Shown: one piece after another, positions 60,601-64,000 of the stretch
Layout: every line of letters starts with the position of its first letter
How positions within the stretch are numbered: position 1 is the first letter of the stretch
Source of the DNA: an uncultured Pseudomonadota bacterium
GTDB taxonomy: Bacteria; Pseudomonadota; Gammaproteobacteria; Burkholderiales; JALYOK01
Direction: 5' to 3'
Length of the DNA: 64,000 nt
Assembly: GCA_902826775.1 (NCBI GenBank)
Contig: CADEHE010000002.1
Span: 62,001-126,000, forward strand
Made by a program: the position numbers and the translations under genes
The notes under the pieces: model-generated
Database searches by the model: none
The model's input: only the letters and a program-made list of their open reading frames with translations
Told to the model about the DNA's origin: nothing

Positions 60601-60925
60601 GAAAGAACAGACGGCTGTAATCGCATTGTCCGCTTTGGCGCAAGAAGCGCGCCTGCGCGTATTTCGCGCCCTAATCGGCGCAGCACCGGACGGCCTGACC
60701 CCCGGCGCGCTGTCCGCGATGCTCGACGTCACCCCCTCTACGCTATCGTTCCATTTAAAGGAACTGATGCACGCAGGACTAGTGAGCCTCGAGCGCGATG
60801 GGCGCAATCTCATCTATCGCCCCGAAATTGAACAAATGAATGCCCTGCTTGCCTACTTAACCGACCACTGCTGTCAGGGGCGCGGCTGTGCGCCTGCCCG
60901 TACCCGGCGCCGTGTCACTTGCTAA
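60599..60925 (+). CDS. arsR: ArsR-type arsenite-responsive repressor
   Basis: 108 residues from ATG 60599. Winged helix of the ArsR/SmtB family (TPGALSAMLDVTPSTLSFHLKELMHAGLVSLERDGRNLIYRP). Unlike plasmid R773 ArsR there is no ELCVCDL motif. Instead three cysteines lie at the C-terminus (Cys91, Cys92, Cys97), like the As(III) site described for Acidithiobacillus ferrooxidans ArsR. Arsenite binding would release the promoter of the four-gene operon that follows. Confidence 0.88.
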   Translation: MKEQTAVIALSALAQEARLRVFRALIGAAPDGLTPGALSAMLDVTPSTLSFHLKELMHAGLVSLERDGRNLIYRPEIEQMNALLAYLTDHCCQGRGCAPARTRRRVTC

Positions 60926-60936
60926 TTGGAGATCGC

Positions 60937-61461
60937 ATGAAACGCTTTCACGTCCATTTGCACGTCGATAATCTTACTCAAAGCATCGGCTTCTATTCCA
61001 AACTTTTTGCCACCGACCCTGCGCGGGTCGAGGCCGACTACGCCAAGTGGATGCTGCAGGACCCGCCGCTGAATTTCGCCATATCAACGCGCGGCGTACA
61101 CGCTGGAATCGATCATCTGGGCATCCAAACCGACGACCCCGCAGAGCTCGCCGCGATGAAAGCGCGCGCCGAAGCAGCGGATATGAGTTTGCTCGACGAA
61201 GGTGAAACCACTTGCTGTTACGCGCGCAGCGAAAAGCACTGGGTAACCGATCCGCAAGGCATTGCCTGGGAGCACTTTCATACGCTCGGCACCATTCCGG
61301 TGTTTCGCGAGGCAGCGCACACGCCAGCCGCGGCAACGGCGTGTTGCACACCGGCGCAGCAAGACAAAGCCGAGAACACCGACCAAACGCAAGCCAGCGG
61401 CCAGCAAGTCCCGCGCGGCAAACCCCTGGGCATTCCGATCAAGTCCTCCTCCTGCTGTTAG
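60937..61461 (+). CDS. arsI: ArsI-like C-As lyase (VOC family)
   Basis: 174 residues. Vicinal-oxygen-chelate fold with HVHLHV at the start, His60 and Glu112 as likely Fe(II) ligands, and the vicinal pair Cys93-Cys94 (TTCCYARS) that binds trivalent organoarsenicals in ArsI. The C-terminal extension has more cysteines (ACCTP; SSSCC). ArsI cleaves the C-As bond of methylarsenite; CadI-like proteins of unknown activity share the fold. Within an arsR-arsC-acr3 operon the arsenic role is firm. Confidence 0.83.
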   Translation: MKRFHVHLHVDNLTQSIGFYSKLFATDPARVEADYAKWMLQDPPLNFAISTRGVHAGIDHLGIQTDDPAELAAMKARAEAADMSLLDEGETTCCYARSEKHWVTDPQGIAWEHFHTLGTIPVFREAAHTPAAATACCTPAQQDKAENTDQTQASGQQVPRGKPLGIPIKSSSCC

Positions 61462-61477
61462 TGCCGAAGGTCGGCCG

Positions 61478-61984
61478 ATGACGATACACGCGCTGATTCT
61501 CTGCACGCACAACTCGGCGCGCAGCGTATTGGGCGAAGCCATGCTCAACCACCTCGCGGCGAGTTTGGGCAAGAACGTGCGCGGCCACAGCGCGGGCAGC
61601 GCACCGAGCGGGCGCATCAATCCACTCGCGATCGAAGTTCTCTACAACGCGGGTATCGCCACAGACGGAATCCGCAGCAAGAGCTGGGACGAGTTCGCCG
61701 GCGCCGATGCACCCGCATTCTCACTCGTCATTACCGTGTGCGACAGCGCTGCTGCGGAAGCATGCCCGGTATTCTTGGGCAGCCAAGGCCAGCCGCCAGT
61801 CAAGGTGCATTGGAGCTATCCTGACCCATCTAACGCAGCGGGAGGCGAGGATGGCAAGCGCCGCGCGTTCGAGTTGACTCGGCAAGCAATGGGTTACCGC
61901 TTGCTGCAATTGCTGGCGCTGCCGCTGGAGGCCATGGAGCGCGCCGCGCTGCAGCGCTCGCTCGACATCATTGGCCACAGTTGA
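61478..61984 (+). CDS. arsC: Arsenate reductase (low-molecular-weight phosphatase type)
   Basis: 168 residues from ATG 61478. Phosphate/arsenate loop CTHNSAR (Cys9 to Arg15), then SAGSAPSGRINP, ITVCDSA with a second cysteine, and WSYPDPS with the catalytic aspartate. Reduces As(V) to As(III) for export by the adjacent Acr3 using a thiol relay. Starts 16 bases after arsI. Confidence 0.9.
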   Translation: MTIHALILCTHNSARSVLGEAMLNHLAASLGKNVRGHSAGSAPSGRINPLAIEVLYNAGIATDGIRSKSWDEFAGADAPAFSLVITVCDSAAAEACPVFLGSQGQPPVKVHWSYPDPSNAAGGEDGKRRAFELTRQAMGYRLLQLLALPLEAMERAALQRSLDIIGHS

Positions 61985-61994
61985 ACTCGCGACG

Positions 61995-63071
61995 ATGAAC
62001 ACCGCCACGCTCGCAGCCCGCGCCAGCGCCGCTGCGCCCATGAACCGGTTCGAGCGCTACCTCACCGTTTGGGTGTTTCTCTGCATCGTCGCCGGCATCA
62101 CCTTCGGCCAAATCTGGCCCACCATCTTTCAAGCGGTCGGCCGTATGGAAGTCGCCAAGGTCAACATCCCGGTCGGCATCTTGATCTGGGTGATGATCGT
62201 TCCGATGCTGCTCAAGGTAAATTTCGCCGCCCTGCATCAAGTGCGGCAGCACTGGCGCGGTATCGGCATCACGCTGTTCGTGAATTGGGCGGTGAAACCG
62301 TTCTCCATGGCGTTGCTGGCTTGGATTTTCGTGCGCCAAGTATTTGCGCCGGCTTTGCCAGCCGAACAACTCGACAGCTACGTGGCCGGCTTGATTCTGC
62401 TGGCGGCCGCGCCGTGCACCGCCATGGTGTTTGTTTGGAGCCGGCTTACCAACGGCCATCCGTTGTTCACCCTATCGCAAGTTGCGCTGAACGACACCAT
62501 CATGGTGTTCGCGTTCGCACCGATCGTCGCGCTGCTGCTTGGGCTCTCATCGATTTCGATTCCGTGGGAAACGCTACTCACCTCGGTCGTGCTCTACATC
62601 GTCATCCCGGTACTACTGGCTCAGGCCTGGCGCAAGGCGCTGTTGCGGCGCAGCCAAGCGACGTTCGACGCCATGCTCGCAAGGATTGGCCCTTGGTCCA
62701 TCGCGGCGCTACTAGCGACGCTGGTTTTGTTGTTCGCGTTTCAAGGCGAGGCCATCCTCAAGCAGCCGCTGGTGATCGCGATGCTCGCCGTTCCGATCTT
62801 GATCCAAGTATTTTTTGTCGCCGGGCTTGCTTATTGGCTCAATCGCAAACTGGGCGAAGCGCATAGCGTTGCTTGCCCCTCGGCGCTGATCGGCGCAAGC
62901 AACTTCTTCGAACTCGCCGTCGCGGCCGCGATCAGTCTGTTCGGTTTCGAATCCGGCGCCGCGCTGGCCACCGTTGTCGGCGTCCTGATTGAAGTCCCGG
63001 TCATGCTTCTCGTCGTGCGCGTGGTCAACAAGACCAAGCCGTGGTACGAAGGCGTTCGCGCGGCGCGCTAG
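61995..63071 (+). CDS. acr3: Acr3-family arsenite efflux permease
   Basis: 358 residues from ATG 61995. About ten membrane helices. The conserved Acr3 segments are intact: AAAPCTAMVFVWSRLTNGHP with the essential cysteine, ALNDTIMVFAFAPIVALLLG, and SNFFELAVAAAISLFGFESGAALATVVGVLIEVPVML with the conserved glutamate. Extrudes As(III) driven by the proton motive force. Last gene of the operon. Confidence 0.92.
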   Translation: MNTATLAARASAAAPMNRFERYLTVWVFLCIVAGITFGQIWPTIFQAVGRMEVAKVNIPVGILIWVMIVPMLLKVNFAALHQVRQHWRGIGITLFVNWAVKPFSMALLAWIFVRQVFAPALPAEQLDSYVAGLILLAAAPCTAMVFVWSRLTNGHPLFTLSQVALNDTIMVFAFAPIVALLLGLSSISIPWETLLTSVVLYIVIPVLLAQAWRKALLRRSQATFDAMLARIGPWSIAALLATLVLLFAFQGEAILKQPLVIAMLAVPILIQVFFVAGLAYWLNRKLGEAHSVACPSALIGASNFFELAVAAAISLFGFESGAALATVVGVLIEVPVMLLVVRVVNKTKPWYEGVRAAR

Positions 63072-63147
63072 CCAGAGATTATCCCAAGTTGATTGAACAA
63101 TAGCGAAGTCGAATTCAGCGTGTTGCGTGCGATCAACACCGCGCACT

Positions 63148-63516
63148 TCATTCCCCGCTCAAACGCCGCAACAACTGCGCTCTGTAGGCAACGTCGGCAC
63201 GCAAGCCGAAGCCACGTTTCTCGGCGAGTTCCATATCCAAGTACTGCAACTTTCGCAGCGCGCGCAAGTATTGATCCGATGCGGGCTCCAGGTTTGAGAG
63301 CACAGCGCGTGTCTCGCTGATCGCGCGGCGCGACTCGATCTCTGGAGGGACGAAGCCGGCGTTTTTCAACACGCGGTAGATGCAGCGGATTTCCTCGGGG
63401 ATCAGCAAATCGTCATCCAATTCGAGCGGCACGCCAGCACCGGGCAGATCATCGAACTGCCCGGCGCGCAGCGCTTCTTGAATGCGTTGCTCGGCGATGA
63501 GGTCTAACGCGCGCAT
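63148..63516 (-). CDS. DUF1992 (DnaJ-homologue subfamily C member 28-like) protein
   Basis: 122 residues. IAEQRIQEALRAGQFDDLPGAGVPLELDDDLLIPEEIRCIYRVLKNAGFVPPEIE is the DUF1992 signature, known from E. coli YhdN and the C-terminal part of DNAJC28. No J domain is present. The start ATG directly follows the stop of the upstream propeller gene (TAAATG), suggesting an operon. Function unknown. Confidence 0.82.
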   Translation of the reverse strand: MRALDLIAEQRIQEALRAGQFDDLPGAGVPLELDDDLLIPEEIRCIYRVLKNAGFVPPEIESRRAISETRAVLSNLEPASDQYLRALRKLQYLDMELAEKRGFGLRADVAYRAQLLRRLSGE

Positions 63517-64000
63517 TTACTCGATCACGCCCAAGCGTCCATTGTGACTGCCAACGTACCACAATCGGCCTTGCGCATCGACGATCATTTTGCGAATGCC
63601 GGTATTGCTGGACGGCAGCCGCAACGCCTGCAATTGGCCGCTCTTCGGTTCCAGACGCACTACCGCATCGGAGGTGATCTCGTTAGCCCACACAACACCA
63701 CTACCATCGGTAGTAACCGCGTAAGCACCGCCATCGGCGCCCTCTGGGAGCGGATACTCCTTCATGATACGCATTTTTTGCGGATCGACCTGAATCAAAC
63801 GGTTGCTGCCGTAGAGCGTAGCCCAGAGACTGCCATCGACCGAGGCCGCCATGCGGCGCGGCCGCGATCCTTCGCCGGTAAATAGTTCGTTCACGTTGCC
63901 GTCGGCTGGGTTGATGCGGCCCAAACGATCACCGGCAAAATTGCAGAACCAGACGAAACCGGCGCGATCGATGGCAATGCCATGCGGGCGCCCGCCGACT
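63517..64000 (-). CDS. Vgb-like beta-propeller (partial, runs off the window)
   Basis: The C-terminal part, at least 160 codons, open to the window edge. Repeats GRPHGIAIDRAGFVWFCNFA, then DRLGRINPADGN, and SLWATLYGSNRLIQVDPQ match the YVTN/virginiamycin-B-lyase-type propeller blades. These are often periplasmic and not true lyases. An apparent TTG start at 63924 is internal; homology continues upstream. The 5' end is outside the window. Confidence 0.75.
   Translation of the reverse strand, partial: VGGRPHGIAIDRAGFVWFCNFAGDRLGRINPADGNVNELFTGEGSRPRRMAASVDGSLWATLYGSNRLIQVDPQKMRIMKEYPLPEGADGGAYAVTTDGSGVVWANEITSDAVVRLEPKSGQLQALRLPSSNTGIRKMIVDAQGRLWYVGSHNGRLGVIE

Noticed and set aside
1..64000. 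CRISPR array or cas genes
   Set aside because: No regularly spaced repeats and no Cas-like proteins were seen on either strand.

Overview
The window looks like a chromosomal segment of a GC-rich proteobacterium, most likely betaproteobacterial. The evidence is a PEP-CTERM protein, a FadD-type ligase, an IS110/IS1111-type fragment, an Acr3/ArsC/ArsI arsenic operon and Gram-negative secretion signals. It carries a large integrated conjugative element (ICE) from roughly 14.7 kb to 58.8 kb. I cannot name the genus.

Left flank (1-14.4 kb): a PEP-CTERM protein with an abnormal tail, a membrane protein/GH15-like pair, a patatin-like membrane lipase, a J-domain/IS110 transposase chimera, a GH13 amylase, fadD, a small DUF1496-like protein, a deletion scar holding two truncated genes, an RssA-like patatin and a LysM/L,D-transpeptidase.

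Mobilisation and leading region (14.8-21.4 kb): a MobF relaxase-helicase, coupling protein and accessory protein lie leftward of an oriT whose core resembles that of the F plasmid. Reading rightward from the predicted nick, the leading region holds a small coiled-coil protein, a conserved plasmid orphan and ssb. The orphan and ssb are oriented so that the incoming T-strand would be their template. Upstream of ssb is a nested long-stem structure (21026-21212) that could be a single-stranded-DNA promoter.

SOS and repair cargo (21.4-26.6 kb): an HMCES/YedK protein, then lexA-mrfA-mrfB. The lexA promoter carries two GAAC-N4-GTTC operators, the LexA box type of Gram-positives. mrfA is interrupted by one in-frame amber codon. 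Together with SSB this is a set for ssDNA protection and mitomycin-type lesion repair.

Mixed cargo (26.6-46.7 kb): a LysR fragment; serine hydrolase plus membrane-bound AraC regulator; three related membrane proteins with TetR and AraC regulators; MBL hydrolase; cupin; an archaeal-type ATPase with its promoter inside a 37-bp palindrome; and a LuxR solo. Last comes a sensory cluster (TonB receptor, acyltransferase-like protein, periplasmic binding protein, degenerate hybrid kinase, HTH regulator) tied together by a shared operator.

Transfer apparatus (47.2-57.7 kb): a complete VirB2-VirB11 type IV secretion operon without VirB1, then a small DNA-binding protein and a tyrosine integrase next to tRNA-Arg(CCU). 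The combination is an F-like oriT/relaxase with a P-type VirB channel.

Right flank (58.9-64 kb): an OmpA-like protein, a HhH protein, an arsR-arsI-arsC-acr3 operon, a DUF1992 protein and a truncated beta-propeller gene at the window edge.
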